34,818 nt of DNA from Deltaproteobacteria bacterium (GCA_013151835.1 JAADHK010000025.1:1-34818); one strand, 5' to 3'; positions 1 through 7,860 are shown, counted from the first letter of the stretch. The notes: a model not told the origin generated them from the letters alone. Program-made: numbers and translations.

Positions 1-309
1 CAACGGTGATTTCAGATTCCGCTGTTTCGCCCAGATCAAGGTCGAGATCGAAATCCTCCTCTTCCGATTCCCCAGCGGCCTCCGTGGCTTCGGCTGTTTC
101 GCCGAGGTCGAGATCGAGATCAAACTCTTCCTCCGCTTCTTGCGCGGGGGTTTCAACGGCTTCGGCTGTTTCACCGAGGTCAAGGTCGAGATCAAACTCT
201 TCCTCTTCAGTGGACCCGCCAACGGTGATTTCAGATTCCGCTGTTTCGCCCAGATCAAGGTCGAGATCGAAATCCTCCTCTTCCGATTCCCCAGCGGCCT
301 CCGTGGCTT
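1..309. repeat. 219-bp direct duplication inside the acidic repeat gene
   Basis: Bases 1-90 recur at 220-309 without a visible difference, giving a unit of 219 bp or 73 codons. The unit encodes FDLDL-type acidic modules. The match is broken at about 310, where the extra base lies. A perfect, in-frame, 73-codon duplication indicates recent expansion, and it is also a place where short-read assembly could fail. Confidence 0.8.
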
Positions 310-312
310 CCC
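1..312 (-). CDS. Out-of-frame continuation of the acidic repeat protein (open at the left edge)
   Basis: If one base is skipped near 311, the minus strand reads on to base 1 without a stop as the same EEFDLDLDLGETAEA-type repeat (for example ATEAAGESEEEDFDLDLDLG). The copy at 81-103 and the copy at 300-323 are nearly identical except that the second has one extra base: cttcggctg versus cttcccgctg on the plus strand. The simplest reading is that the gene is longer than the 844 residues visible in the first frame, with either a real frameshift or a sequencing/assembly error inside a repeat. The C-terminus of the protein is outside the window. Confidence 0.7.
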
Positions 313-2789
313 GCTGTTTCGCCGAGGTCGAGATCAAGATCAAGATCAAACTCTTCCTCTTCCGATCCCTCGGCAGCCTCCGTGGTTTCGGCTGTTTCTT
401 CGAGATCGAAATCATCGCCTGCGATCAGGGTCTCAGCGGCAGGCTCTTCCTCGCCCTCCACGGTGACGCCTTCGGCATCGAAATCGAGATCAAACTCATC
501 CTCCGCCTCTTGCGCGGGGGTTTCAACGGCTTCGGCTGTTTCGCCGAGGTCAAGGTCGAGATCAAACTCTTCCTCTTCCGATTCCTCAGCAGCCTCCGTG
601 GCTTCGGCTGTTTCTTCGAGATCAAGATCAAACTCTTCCTCTTCTTCTTTGGCGCCTGTTACCGGTGTTTCCTGCTCATCGACAAGGTCCAGATCAAATT
701 CATCCAGATCCAAATCAAGACCAAGGTCCGAATCATCGACTTTCAGGGTCTCGGCAGCCTCCCCCGCTTCTTCTTCCAGGTCCAGGTCGAATTCTTCATC
801 CCCTGGTTTTTCATCCCTGGTAAGCCGGGGTTTTTTGCTGTCCGGTTTTTTCCCTTCGTCTGCCAATTCGGCTAATAAACCTCCTTTCGTTTCGATTTCT
901 CTTTGCTCAACCCCTTTTATATCGTCAGGCTGAACGCCCCCATCCACTTCAAAAATATCTTCAGCCGCCGCTTCCTGCTCGGCAAGCGCATCTTCCTCGG
1001 CGAGGATATCGTCTAAATTGAATTCCTCCTCATCAATATCAAGCAATTCACCGTCATCAACGGTCAGTTCCCCGATATCCTCAATGCCGAGGATATCTTC
1101 TTCCGCTGCAGTGTCGTAGCCGGCAGCGGATTCACCTTCTGCGGTTTCGGTTAACAGCTCATAACCGGCAGCGGATTGGCCTTCCGCAGTTTCGGTCAAA
1201 AGCTCGTAACCAGCCTCGGACCTGCCTTCCAGCACATCCAAACCGATTACTTCTTCTGTCTCGACCGTTTTGAGCATGGCCGAATCAATGTCCGCAACGG
1301 TTTCACCTTCCCATTCCGCCGGTGTTTCAAGAGTCTCCAGGCCAATGATATCCTCTTCATCTTCACCCGCAGCGGCGTCGGCATCATAACTCGTGACGGA
1401 TTCACCCTCTGCGGTTTCGGTCAAAAGGTCGTAACCGGCCCCATCACCTCCCACGGATCCGCCTTCGAGCATATCCAAGCCGATTATTTCTTCTGTCTCG
1501 ACCGTTTTGAGCATGGCCGAATCAATGTCCGCAACAGTTTCACCTTCCCATTCCACGGCATGGGTATCACCTTCCCATTCCGCCGGTGTTTCAAGAGTCT
1601 CCAGGCCAATAATATCCTCTTCATCTTCATCCGCAGCGGCGCCGGCATCATAACTCGTGACGGATTCGCCCTCTGCGGTTTCGGTCAAAAGGTCGTAACC
1701 GGCCCCATCACCTCCCACGGATCCGCCTTCAAGCATGTCCAAACCAATTACTTCCTCCTCCTCGGCTGATTTGAGCATGGCCGAATCGATGTCCGCAACG
1801 GTTTCACCCTCCCATTCCACGGCGTGGGTATCTCCTTCCCATTCAGCAGTATGGGTGTCTCCTTCCCATGCTGACGATGTTGTGAGGGTTTCCAGGCCAA
1901 TGACTTCTTCTTCCTCTTCATCCACAGCGTATCCGGCATTGTAATCCGCGACGGATTCACCCTCTGCGGTTTCTGTAAGGAGGTCGTATCCGGTAGCGGA
2001 TTCGCCTTCTGCGGTCTCGGTCAAAAGCTCGTAATCCGCGACAGACTCTCCCTCCGCTGTTTCCGTAAGGAGCTCATAATCAGCGACAGACTCTCCCTCG
2101 GCGGTTTCGGTCAAGAGGTCGTAACCAGCCTCGGACCCGCCTTCAAGTGCATCCAGGCCGATAACTTCTTCTCCGGCCTCGACGGTTTGGGTTGAAAGGT
2201 CGTCGAGCCCTATGATGTCAGGCTCTTCAGGAGTGTCAATTGCAGTAATATCCGTTATAGTAATATCAGGGGTGACAACATCGGAATGGGGGGGGGCTGC
2301 GGCTTCATCAGGCGTTTGGGCTGAAGGCTCTATTGCTTCTTCGTCTTCTTCATCTTCAAAAAAGTCGTCGGAATCCTGGGTTGTTCTTCTGATTTCCCGG
2401 TCGAATTCTTCCAGTTCCGGTCCTACTTCGGAAAACCAGTCATCCTCTTCTTCTTCCTCTTCCAAAAGGTCGAGGGCTTCCACCGTTGCCGCAAGCTCAT
2501 CCGTATCCTCATTAAATGCATCTTCTTCGTCTTCGGCAAAAATGGCATCAAGTTCTTTTTCCGTTTCTACGACTTCTTCTTCCGCCTTGTCGCTAAGCGT
2601 ATATTCAACTCCGGCCGGGGCGTCGGAAGCTATGGCGGCAGCATCAGCGGGCTGTTGGGCATCAGTGGTTTCAGGGGATACCATGAAAACATGCTGGCAG
2701 TTTGAACAACGAACCATTGAACCTGACGGATTCAAGAGGCCGGCCTTTAATGTATAACTCGTGCCGCATGCCTCGCAGGTTACGATCAT
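255..2789 (-). CDS. MJ0042-type zinc-ribbon protein with long acidic tandem repeats (frame broken near its 3' part)
   Basis: As read, 844 residues. The N-terminus is an MJ0042/zinc-ribbon finger with ligand pairs at C5/C8 and C28/C31. The rest is extremely acidic, has no membrane segment or signal peptide, and is built of modules: about eight copies of a LLTETAEGES unit, eight or nine of an (E/D)(V/I)IGLxxLE unit, three of WEGETVADIDSAMLK, and a C-terminal series of EEFDLDLDLGETAEA units. An RBS (GAGG, spacing 8) precedes the ATG at 2789. It lies 17 bases after hpt and probably shares its transcript. The last 18 or so residues (after residue 826) leave the repeat pattern because of a +1 shift near base 311, and the stop near 255 looks artefactual or mutational. 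MJ0042 fingers occur in deltaproteobacterial regulatory and motility-linked proteins. A scaffold or metal/partner-binding role here is inference only. Family assignment is strong; function is unknown. Confidence 0.85.
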   Translation of the reverse strand: MIVTCEACGTSYTLKAGLLNPSGSMVRCSNCQHVFMVSPETTDAQQPADAAAIASDAPAGVEYTLSDKAEEEVVETEKELDAIFAEDEEDAFNEDTDELAATVEALDLLEEEEEEDDWFSEVGPELEEFDREIRRTTQDSDDFFEDEEDEEAIEPSAQTPDEAAAPPHSDVVTPDITITDITAIDTPEEPDIIGLDDLSTQTVEAGEEVIGLDALEGGSEAGYDLLTETAEGESVADYELLTETAEGESVADYELLTETAEGESATGYDLLTETAEGESVADYNAGYAVDEEEEEVIGLETLTTSSAWEGDTHTAEWEGDTHAVEWEGETVADIDSAMLKSAEEEEVIGLDMLEGGSVGGDGAGYDLLTETAEGESVTSYDAGAAADEDEEDIIGLETLETPAEWEGDTHAVEWEGETVADIDSAMLKTVETEEIIGLDMLEGGSVGGDGAGYDLLTETAEGESVTSYDADAAAGEDEEDIIGLETLETPAEWEGETVADIDSAMLKTVETEEVIGLDVLEGRSEAGYELLTETAEGQSAAGYELLTETAEGESAAGYDTAAEEDILGIEDIGELTVDDGELLDIDEEEFNLDDILAEEDALAEQEAAAEDIFEVDGGVQPDDIKGVEQREIETKGGLLAELADEGKKPDSKKPRLTRDEKPGDEEFDLDLEEEAGEAAETLKVDDSDLGLDLDLDEFDLDLVDEQETPVTGAKEEEEEFDLDLEETAEATEAAEESEEEEFDLDLDLGETAEAVETPAQEAEDEFDLDFDAEGVTVEGEEEPAAETLIAGDDFDLEETAETTEAAEGSEEEEFDLDLDLDLGETAGSHGGRWGIGRGGFRSRP
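1272..1960. repeat. Long coding tandem repeat, unit 237 bp (79 codons), one copy extended to 264 bp
   Basis: The string gagcatggccgaatc begins at 1272, 1509 and 1773, so the spacing is 237 and then 264 bp. The 27-bp difference is one extra nine-residue WEGDTHAVE unit. Each copy carries WEGETVADIDSAMLK, an IGLxxLE element and a LLTETAEGES element in fixed order. Lengths stay divisible by three, so expansion has been selected to keep the frame. Confidence 0.8.
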
Positions 2790-2806
2790 TTTATGTCCTC
2801 GCTGAT

Positions 2807-3325
2807 TTAAAATTTCAGGTCATAAATTGCCGGCAGATTTCTGTATTTTCCCGAATAGTCCAGGCCAAAGCCCACCAGAAACCCGCTTGCGACCGAATGG
2901 CCGATATAATCTGTCCGGCACTCGACTTCCCGACGCTCTTTTTTGTCAATAAAGGCGCATACCTTCAAGCTTGCGGGTCCCATTCTTTCCAAGGCCGGCA
3001 GGATATTGACGATGGTCTTGCCGGTATCCAGAATATCTTCCACGAGCAGAACATCTTTGCCTCTGATGTCCGTATTCATTTCACAAGATAAAGTTATTTT
3101 CCCGCAGGATGTGTCGCCGGTTCTGTAACTTGAAGCCCATATGAAATCAATTTCCACCGGCACGGTCAGTTCCCGCGCCAGGTCCGCCAGGAAAACAAAC
3201 GCACCTTTTAAAACGCCGATTAAAACAAGCTGCCTGCCATTGTAGTCATGTGAAATCTGATGTGCAAGAAATTTAACCTTTTTGTGGATTTCTTCCTCGG
3301 TCAGGACAGGGATAAATTCAGGCAT
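2807..3325 (-). CDS. hpt: Hypoxanthine phosphoribosyltransferase
   Basis: 172 residues, normal for bacterial HPRT. It transfers the phosphoribosyl group of PRPP to hypoxanthine (and usually guanine) in cytosolic purine salvage. The PRPP-binding loop is clear at residues 92-104 (VLLVEDILDTGKT), and the early GVLKGA loop (residues 37-42) fits the family. The ATG at 3325 has a GGAAGA sequence nine bases upstream. The next gene, the MJ0042 acidic repeat protein, follows after 17 bases, so the two are likely co-transcribed, though no functional link is evident. Confidence 0.95.
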   Translation of the reverse strand: MPEFIPVLTEEEIHKKVKFLAHQISHDYNGRQLVLIGVLKGAFVFLADLARELTVPVEIDFIWASSYRTGDTSCGKITLSCEMNTDIRGKDVLLVEDILDTGKTIVNILPALERMGPASLKVCAFIDKKERREVECRTDYIGHSVASGFLVGFGLDYSGKYRNLPAIYDLKF

Positions 3326-3425
3326 ATTTATATTCTTCCGAATACGTTAAAACCGGGCATGAGTCGTTTTTTTCTGTTTACACCGAAGATCGGCTTTTGT
3401 CAATAAATTTAAAGCATTCCTTTAT

Positions 3426-3571
3426 TGACGAACTTGTAAAAAGTCCGCCAACCGGCAAGGGCGCTTCTCTTCCCACCTGCGGGCATGGCCAGAACTATCC
3501 GTATTTGTTGTGCATGACTGATGGCCTGGACCCCTTCCCAGTCGAGTAAAAAGGCGTTTTTATTGATGAGA
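3426..3571. repeat. Degenerate inverted-repeat element fragment downstream of the J-protein gene
   Basis: This 246-base gene-free stretch (3326-3571) holds one recognisable sequence, ttgacgaacttgtaaaaagtc at 3428-3448. It matches the terminal repeat of the element at 4545-4720 (consensus ttgaYg-n3-tcgtaaaaagtc). The sequence after it also resembles that element (gccaaccgg versus gcaacccgg). A possible degenerate opposite end lies near 3545-3571. A 60-codon minus-strand reading frame here is not believed to be a gene. Confidence 0.45.
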
Positions 3572-4510
3572 TTACAAGCCGGTTTTCGCAAGTTCTTTTA
3601 TGAGTTTTTTTTGTTTTTCGTTCAAAGACCCGGGAATCATCTCATTTATCACCACGTAAAGATCGCCGGCGCCCCGTCCCTTCATCCTGGGCAGGCCCTG
3701 CCCGGGGAGTCGCAGTTTTTTTCCGTGCCCGGTGCCCGGCGGTATTTTCAGGCTGAGCTGGCTGCCGGAAACCGATGGGATGTTAATACGGGTGCCAAGG
3801 ATCGCCTCGGTCAGCTTTATTTCACGCTCAAGATAAAGGTCATGCCCCTCGACCCGGTAAACAGGATCCGGAATCAATCGCGCACGGATATACAAATTCC
3901 CCGTGGGCCCGCCATGGGGGCTGGGTTCCCCCCGGCCGCCTATTCGGAGCTTTTTGCCGGTAACCATCCCTTTCGGGATTTTTATTGTAAGGGTTTCAGT
4001 CTGTCCTGAAGGTCTTGTAATGGTTATTATTTTTTCTGTTCCAGTCACCACGTCACTCAAGGCGAGAGGGATTTCGTATTCTAAATCCTGGCCTTTTACA
4101 GCCGCATTTTGCCGTCCCCGGCCCCTTAACCCGCCGAATATCGATTCGGGGTTAAATGAAAAATTGCGGGCCGACCCGCGACCTCCTCGGCCTCCGAAAG
4201 AAAAGCTGCCGCCGCCGAACCCGAATTCTTTTAATATATCGCCCATGTCGACGTTTCTGAATATATCTTCCTGGGAAAAACGCTGGTCAAAGCCCTCCGC
4301 GCCGAAGGTGTCATACTGCTTTCGTTTTTCCGGATCACTAAGCACGGCATACGCCTCTGAAATTTCTTTAAATTTTTCTTCATTGGCCGTGTTTCCGTTG
4401 CTGTGGTCCGGGTGATACTTCATGGCCATCTTTCGGTACGCCTTCTTTATGTCATCTGCGGACGCATCCTTTTTCACGCCCAGAACGCTGTAGTAATCCT
4501 TGCCCCCCAT
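3572..4510 (-). CDS. cbpA: Type II J-domain co-chaperone (DnaJ/CbpA-like)
   Basis: 312 residues, the size of CbpA-type J-proteins, which stimulate Hsp70 (DnaK) ATPase and deliver substrates. The J-domain is at residues 1-70 with the HPD signature at 33-35. A glycine/phenylalanine-rich linker follows (about 90-130, with repeated FGG and GRGG), then the two-part DnaJ C-terminal substrate-binding domain with no cysteine zinc-finger, which separates it from DnaJ itself. The GAGGTG RBS and ATG at 4510 are well spaced. It is monocistronic and flanked on both sides by inverted-repeat DNA. No hspR or cbpM modulator is adjacent. The gene symbol is by family type; orthology to E. coli CbpA is not proven. 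Confidence 0.85.
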   Translation of the reverse strand: MGGKDYYSVLGVKKDASADDIKKAYRKMAMKYHPDHSNGNTANEEKFKEISEAYAVLSDPEKRKQYDTFGAEGFDQRFSQEDIFRNVDMGDILKEFGFGGGSFSFGGRGGRGSARNFSFNPESIFGGLRGRGRQNAAVKGQDLEYEIPLALSDVVTGTEKIITITRPSGQTETLTIKIPKGMVTGKKLRIGGRGEPSPHGGPTGNLYIRARLIPDPVYRVEGHDLYLEREIKLTEAILGTRINIPSVSGSQLSLKIPPGTGHGKKLRLPGQGLPRMKGRGAGDLYVVINEMIPGSLNEKQKKLIKELAKTGL

Positions 4511-4544
4511 CTCTATTTCACCTCTTTTGTTAAATGCGATTAAA

Positions 4545-4720
4545 GATATTGATGATCTCGTAAAAAGTCAGGCAACCCGGTAAAGATGGCACAAGTAGAA
4601 AGTTCCATATACAAGGCGTAGTGGTGTCGCGAAAGCGGAGGCATACATATAGTAATCCGAGCATTTCGCGACCCGCTACAACGCAGTAGATGGGACTTTT
4701 TACGACGCCATCAAGATATT
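4545..4720. mobile_element. MITE-like element, about 175 bp, imperfect terminal and internal inverted repeats
   Basis: The ends gatattgatgatctcgtaaaaagtc (4545-4569) and gactttttacgacgccatcaagata (4694-4718) are inverted repeats matching at 20 of 25 positions. Inside is a second pair, gtcgcgaaa near 4626 and tttcgcgac near 4664, flanked by further complementary segments, so the whole element can fold into one long hairpin. It encodes nothing convincing. It occupies most of the 309-base gap between cbpA and mnmG. No clear target-site duplication was identified. A non-autonomous element or large REP-type structure is the best reading. Confidence 0.55.
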
Positions 4721-4732
4721 GCAATTTATCCG

Positions 4733-4748
4733 TTTACGAGACCGTCAA
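4733..4748. repeat. Additional element-end-like sequence
   Basis: tttacgagaccgtcaa is the inverse of the ttgaYg-n3-tcgtaaa terminal consensus of the adjacent MITE-like element. A close copy, tttgcgagaccgtcaa, lies at 8123-8138 just upstream of another gene. This suggests a family of dispersed ends or solo repeats in the genome. Confidence 0.4.
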
Positions 4749-4774
4749 GCATAAAAATAATGCTTCAAACATAA

Positions 4775-4797
4775 ATGTCAAGGGCGGTTCTTGACAT
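4775..4797 (-). terminator. Candidate terminator after mnmG
   Basis: ATGTCAAG and CTTGACAT form a perfect eight-base stem around a seven-base loop, 23 bases beyond the mnmG stop. On the minus strand it is followed by a moderately T-rich stretch (TTTATGTTT). The stem is only moderately GC-rich, so it is a weak to moderate intrinsic terminator candidate. Confidence 0.45.
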
Positions 4798-4819
4798 AAC
4801 ATATCGTAAAATCAAGAAA

Positions 4820-6703
4820 TTATCCAAGTTTGTTTTTTGGGGCAGCCTTTAATGCCACCATCATGACGGAAATCGCCGCCGGCGTCATTCCATCGATTCT
4901 TGATGCCCGGCCCAGGGATGCCGGCCTGATCCCGGCAAGTTTTTCCTTTAATTCATTTGATAGCCCATAAACGGCATTAAAGTCAAAGCCGTCGGGGATA
5001 TGGATATTTTCAAGTCGTTTAAACTTTTGGATTTCTTTTAATTGCTTTGAAATATAGCCTTCGTATTTAATCTCTATCTCGACTTGGCGGATTACCCTTC
5101 TATCCATAGGGCTTTTTGGAGGAGCAAATTTTTCAATAAGGTCGTAATCAATGCCGTTTCTCTTGAGCAGGCGGTCCGCATCAATCCCTGTATCGACCGG
5201 CGGTGAGCCGTGGGCTTCAAGGTAAGTATTGAGGCGGGTTGAAGGGGGAAGGGCCGTCTTTTTTATTCTCTTGATTTCTTCTCCTATCCAATATTTTCGC
5301 AGCTTAAGGTCTTCGACTGCGGCTTTTTCCACCAGGCCCAGGGCATGTCCGGTTTCCATAAGCCTGATATCGGCGTTATCCTCCCTTAACATCAGCCGGT
5401 ACTCGGCCCTGGATGTAAACATCCGGTATGGCTCTTTTGTTCCTCTGGTGACCAGATCATCTATCATTACGCCCATGTAAGCCTGTGAGCGGTCCAGGAT
5501 AAAAGGCGGACGTTTCCGGACCGTGCAGGCGGCGTTTATCCCGGCCCAGAGTCCCTGTGCCGCAGCCTCCTCGTACCCTGAAGTCCCGTTGATCTGGCCG
5601 GCGAAAAAAAGGCCCTTGATTTTTTTTGTTTCCAAAGTGGGATGCAGTGTTCTGGGGTTGATATAATCATATTCAATGGCATATGCCGGCCTCATAATTT
5701 CGGCGGTTTCAAGCCCTTCAACCGATCGGACAAGGTCGACCTGTATCTTCTCGGGCAGGCTGTTTCCCAGGCCGCTTGCATAAATTTCTTTTGTATCAAG
5801 GCCCTCGGGTTCGAGAATGACGGGGTGCCGGTCCCGGTCGGGAAACTTTACAACCTTGTCCTCAAATGACGGACAGTACCGGGCCGAAACCCCGGTTACG
5901 TATCCGCCGTACAGCGCGGAATGTTTAAGGTTTTCAGACATGATGCCTATGGTTTTTTTGTTGGTATGTCCCATGTAACTCGGGACCTGGGGCAACTCAA
6001 AGGCGCTGGTAAAACGGGAAAAGGGCCGGGCCGGGCTGTCACCTTCCTGGCGTGAGAATTTTGAAAAATCAATTGAGTCCCTGTGCAGCCTGGGCGGCGT
6101 TCCGGTCTTGAGGCGGGCAATGGAAAAACCGAGGGATTTCAGGTGAACCGAAAGGCCCTCGGATGAAAATTCCCCGGCCCTGCCGGCGCAAAAGGTTTTG
6201 TCCCCTATGTGGATACGACCGGTCAAAAAGGTGCCGGTGGCAAGCACCACCGTTTGGCCCGAAAATCCGTATCCGGTCTGTCCGATCACCCCGGCCGCGC
6301 GGTTGTTTTCAATGATCAGCCGGTCCACGAGGACCTGGCGCACATCTATATTTTTTTCAGATTCTACGGCGAGTTTCATGGCCATGTGGTAACGGACTTT
6401 ATCGTTCTGGGTTCGGGAGCTGTGAACCGCCGGCCCTTTTCGGGTGTTCAATGTCTTGAAATGGATGGCGGAAAGATCCGTTACCCTGGCCATCTCCCCG
6501 CCGAGGGCATCGATCTCTTTTACGAGCTGCCCCTTGGCCATCCCGCCGATGGACGGACTGCACGGCATGGCGGCGATCTTGTCGAGATCAATCGCCAGGA
6601 GCAAAACGCTGCATCCCATGCGACCCGCCGCCAGGGCCGCCTCGCATCCCGCGTGCCCGGCCCCCACCACGATTACATCATAATTTTTATCATAAATGCC
6701 CAT
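4820..6703 (-). CDS. mnmG: tRNA uridine-5-carboxymethylaminomethyl(34) synthesis enzyme MnmG (GidA)
   Basis: 627 residues, full length for the family. With MnmE it installs the cmnm5 group on the wobble uridine of several tRNAs, using FAD and methylene-tetrahydrofolate. The N-terminal FAD-binding motif is VVGAGHAGCEAALAAGRMG (about residues 11-29), followed by the signature PCSPSIGGMAKGQ (about 47-59). The second family signature GTSGYEEAAAQG is in the middle, with the helical C-terminal tRNA/MnmE-binding domain after it. An AGGAAAGG sequence lies 13 bases before the ATG at 6703. The gene stands alone, divergent from the radical SAM gene. mnmE is not in the window. Confidence 0.97.
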   Translation of the reverse strand: MGIYDKNYDVIVVGAGHAGCEAALAAGRMGCSVLLLAIDLDKIAAMPCSPSIGGMAKGQLVKEIDALGGEMARVTDLSAIHFKTLNTRKGPAVHSSRTQNDKVRYHMAMKLAVESEKNIDVRQVLVDRLIIENNRAAGVIGQTGYGFSGQTVVLATGTFLTGRIHIGDKTFCAGRAGEFSSEGLSVHLKSLGFSIARLKTGTPPRLHRDSIDFSKFSRQEGDSPARPFSRFTSAFELPQVPSYMGHTNKKTIGIMSENLKHSALYGGYVTGVSARYCPSFEDKVVKFPDRDRHPVILEPEGLDTKEIYASGLGNSLPEKIQVDLVRSVEGLETAEIMRPAYAIEYDYINPRTLHPTLETKKIKGLFFAGQINGTSGYEEAAAQGLWAGINAACTVRKRPPFILDRSQAYMGVMIDDLVTRGTKEPYRMFTSRAEYRLMLREDNADIRLMETGHALGLVEKAAVEDLKLRKYWIGEEIKRIKKTALPPSTRLNTYLEAHGSPPVDTGIDADRLLKRNGIDYDLIEKFAPPKSPMDRRVIRQVEIEIKYEGYISKQLKEIQKFKRLENIHIPDGFDFNAVYGLSNELKEKLAGIRPASLGRASRIDGMTPAAISVMMVALKAAPKNKLG

Positions 6704-6736
6704 TTTTGTTGTCGGGCCTTTCCTGTTTTTGGTATC

Positions 6737-6748
6737 ATGTCATGACAT
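6737..6748. promoter_or_regulatory. 12-bp perfect palindrome in the mnmG / radical SAM divergent region
   Basis: atgtcatgacat is a perfect palindrome near the middle of the 92-base divergent gap. It could be an operator shared by both genes. No convincing -35/-10 pair was found in the gap, so the role is conjecture. Confidence 0.25.
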
Positions 6749-6795
6749 CTTATTCCGGATAAATGATTCTCTCAAGCCATTTTTGACGGCAGGTT

Positions 6796-7764
6796 ATGAA
6801 AAAGCCTTATCTTGATTTAAACTCCTATTTCAGATCCGTTTTCGGGTGCAGGGTGCAGAAAATCGCCGTGGATGCGTCAATGAACTGTCCGAACAGGGAT
6901 GGAACCCTATCCACTGGCGGCTGTATCTATTGCAATGAGCGAGGCTCGGGAACAGGGGCGCATGCCGCCGGACTGTCGGTCAAAGATCAGTTGCTGGCCG
7001 GAAAAGCCGCCCTTTTCCGGCGGTATAAGGCAAAAAAATTTATCGCATATTTCCAGTCGTACAGCAATACTTATGCTCCCTTGTCGCGGCTGCGCGGACT
7101 TTACGACGAATCCCTGGCCGTAAGCGATATCGTCGGCCTTTCCATCGGGACCCGGCCTGATTGTGTCGATGATAAAAAGCTGGATCTGCTTAAGGAATAT
7201 GCCCAAAACAATATGGTCTGGGTGGAGTACGGGCTCCAGTCCGCCAATGATGAGACCCTTGCACGGATAAACCGGGGTCACGACCTTAACTGTTTTTTGC
7301 AGGCTGTCTCGGATACCCGGAAACGGGGCGTATTGACTTGCGCCCATGTCATACTCGGGCTTCCCGGTGAAACCCGCGCGGATATGCTCCATACCGCGGA
7401 CGTCCTTGCCCGGACCGGGATTGACGGCGTAAAATTGCACTTTATGTATGTGGTCAGGGGGACGGTTCTGGACAAGTGGTATGGATCGGGGAGATATGGA
7501 TGCCTGTCCCGGGAAGAATATGTTGATGCGGTCTGCGAATTTATCGCGCGTCTTCCGGACACCGTCGTTATCCAGCGCCTGATCGGAGATCCCCACAAAG
7601 ATGAGCTGGTGGCCCCCGCCTGGGCACTTGAAAAGGCAAAAATTTTTGAATTAATTAAAAAAAAGTTTGTGGAAAAAGGCCTGTGTCAGGGACAATACGC
7701 GCCACCGGAACTGAATATAAAAAAACACCCGGGTCGATCAAAAAAAATCGGTCCGGGTGCTTGA
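6796..7764 (+). CDS. TIGR01212/YhcC-type radical SAM protein
   Basis: 322 residues. The cluster-binding cysteines sit in the N-terminal motif CPNRDGTLSTGGCIYCN (about residues 29-45), the CX(n)CXXC form typical of this family rather than the classic CX3CX2C. The radical SAM barrel follows, with FQSYSNTYAP, IGTRPDCV and VEYGLQSANDETLARINRGH, all characteristic of YhcC-like proteins. A cytosolic Fe-S enzyme using S-adenosylmethionine is certain; the substrate is not established for the family. The RBS is weak (GGCAGG, three bases before the ATG). The last dozen or so codons overlap the terminator of the opposite-strand tRNAs, and the stop lies three bases from the tRNA-Ser CCA end. Confidence 0.92.
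   Translation: MKKPYLDLNSYFRSVFGCRVQKIAVDASMNCPNRDGTLSTGGCIYCNERGSGTGAHAAGLSVKDQLLAGKAALFRRYKAKKFIAYFQSYSNTYAPLSRLRGLYDESLAVSDIVGLSIGTRPDCVDDKKLDLLKEYAQNNMVWVEYGLQSANDETLARINRGHDLNCFLQAVSDTRKRGVLTCAHVILGLPGETRADMLHTADVLARTGIDGVKLHFMYVVRGTVLDKWYGSGRYGCLSREEYVDAVCEFIARLPDTVVIQRLIGDPHKDELVAPAWALEKAKIFELIKKKFVEKGLCQGQYAPPELNIKKHPGRSKKIGPGA
7719..7759 (-). terminator. Intrinsic terminator of the tRNA-Ser genes, inside the radical SAM CDS
   Basis: On the minus strand, CACCCGGaccgat pairs with atcgaCCCGGGTG (13-base arms with two mismatch or G-T positions, loop of eight), followed at once by seven T residues. This is a classic Rho-independent terminator, placed nine bases after the CCA end of tRNA-Ser(GCU). 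It lies wholly within the 3' coding end of the convergent radical SAM gene. On the plus strand the hairpin has no T run, so termination should act on the tRNA transcript only. Confidence 0.8.
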
Positions 7765-7767
7765 AAA

Positions 7768-7860
7768 TGGCGGAGAGAGAGGGATTCGAACCCTCGAACC
7801 AGGTTTCCCCAATTACTCGCTTAGCAGGCGAGCGCCTTCAGCCAGCTCGGCCATCTCTCC
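7768..7860 (-). tRNA. tRNA-Ser (anticodon GCU)
   Basis: A 93-base class II tRNA with encoded CCA. Acceptor GGAGAGA at the 5' end (7860) pairs with TCTCTCC before the G discriminator. The anticodon arm is CTCGC-CTGCTAA-GCGAG, giving GCU, which reads AGC and AGU. A long variable arm, as expected for serine, precedes the GGTTCGAATCCC T arm. It is transcribed after tRNA-Ser(UGA) and terminated at 7719-7759. Confidence 0.96.

Noticed and set aside
6-875. Long plus-strand Ser/Arg-rich reading frames over the acidic repeat gene (also 2212-2757)
   Set aside because: They are the antisense of Glu/Asp-rich repeats. The minus-strand frame has an RBS, a zinc ribbon and a sensible start.
1140-2160. Regularly spaced repeats that might suggest a CRISPR array
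   Set aside because: Repeats are in frame, encode conserved peptide motifs and have variable, related spacers. There is no cas gene or palindromic direct repeat.
3409-3591. 60-codon minus-strand reading frame after cbpA
   Set aside because: It covers a degenerate inverted-repeat element and part of the J-protein end; no RBS and a composition typical of such elements.
4530-4724. 64-codon minus-strand reading frame upstream of cbpA
   Set aside because: It lies within the MITE-like element and is explained by its inverted repeats.
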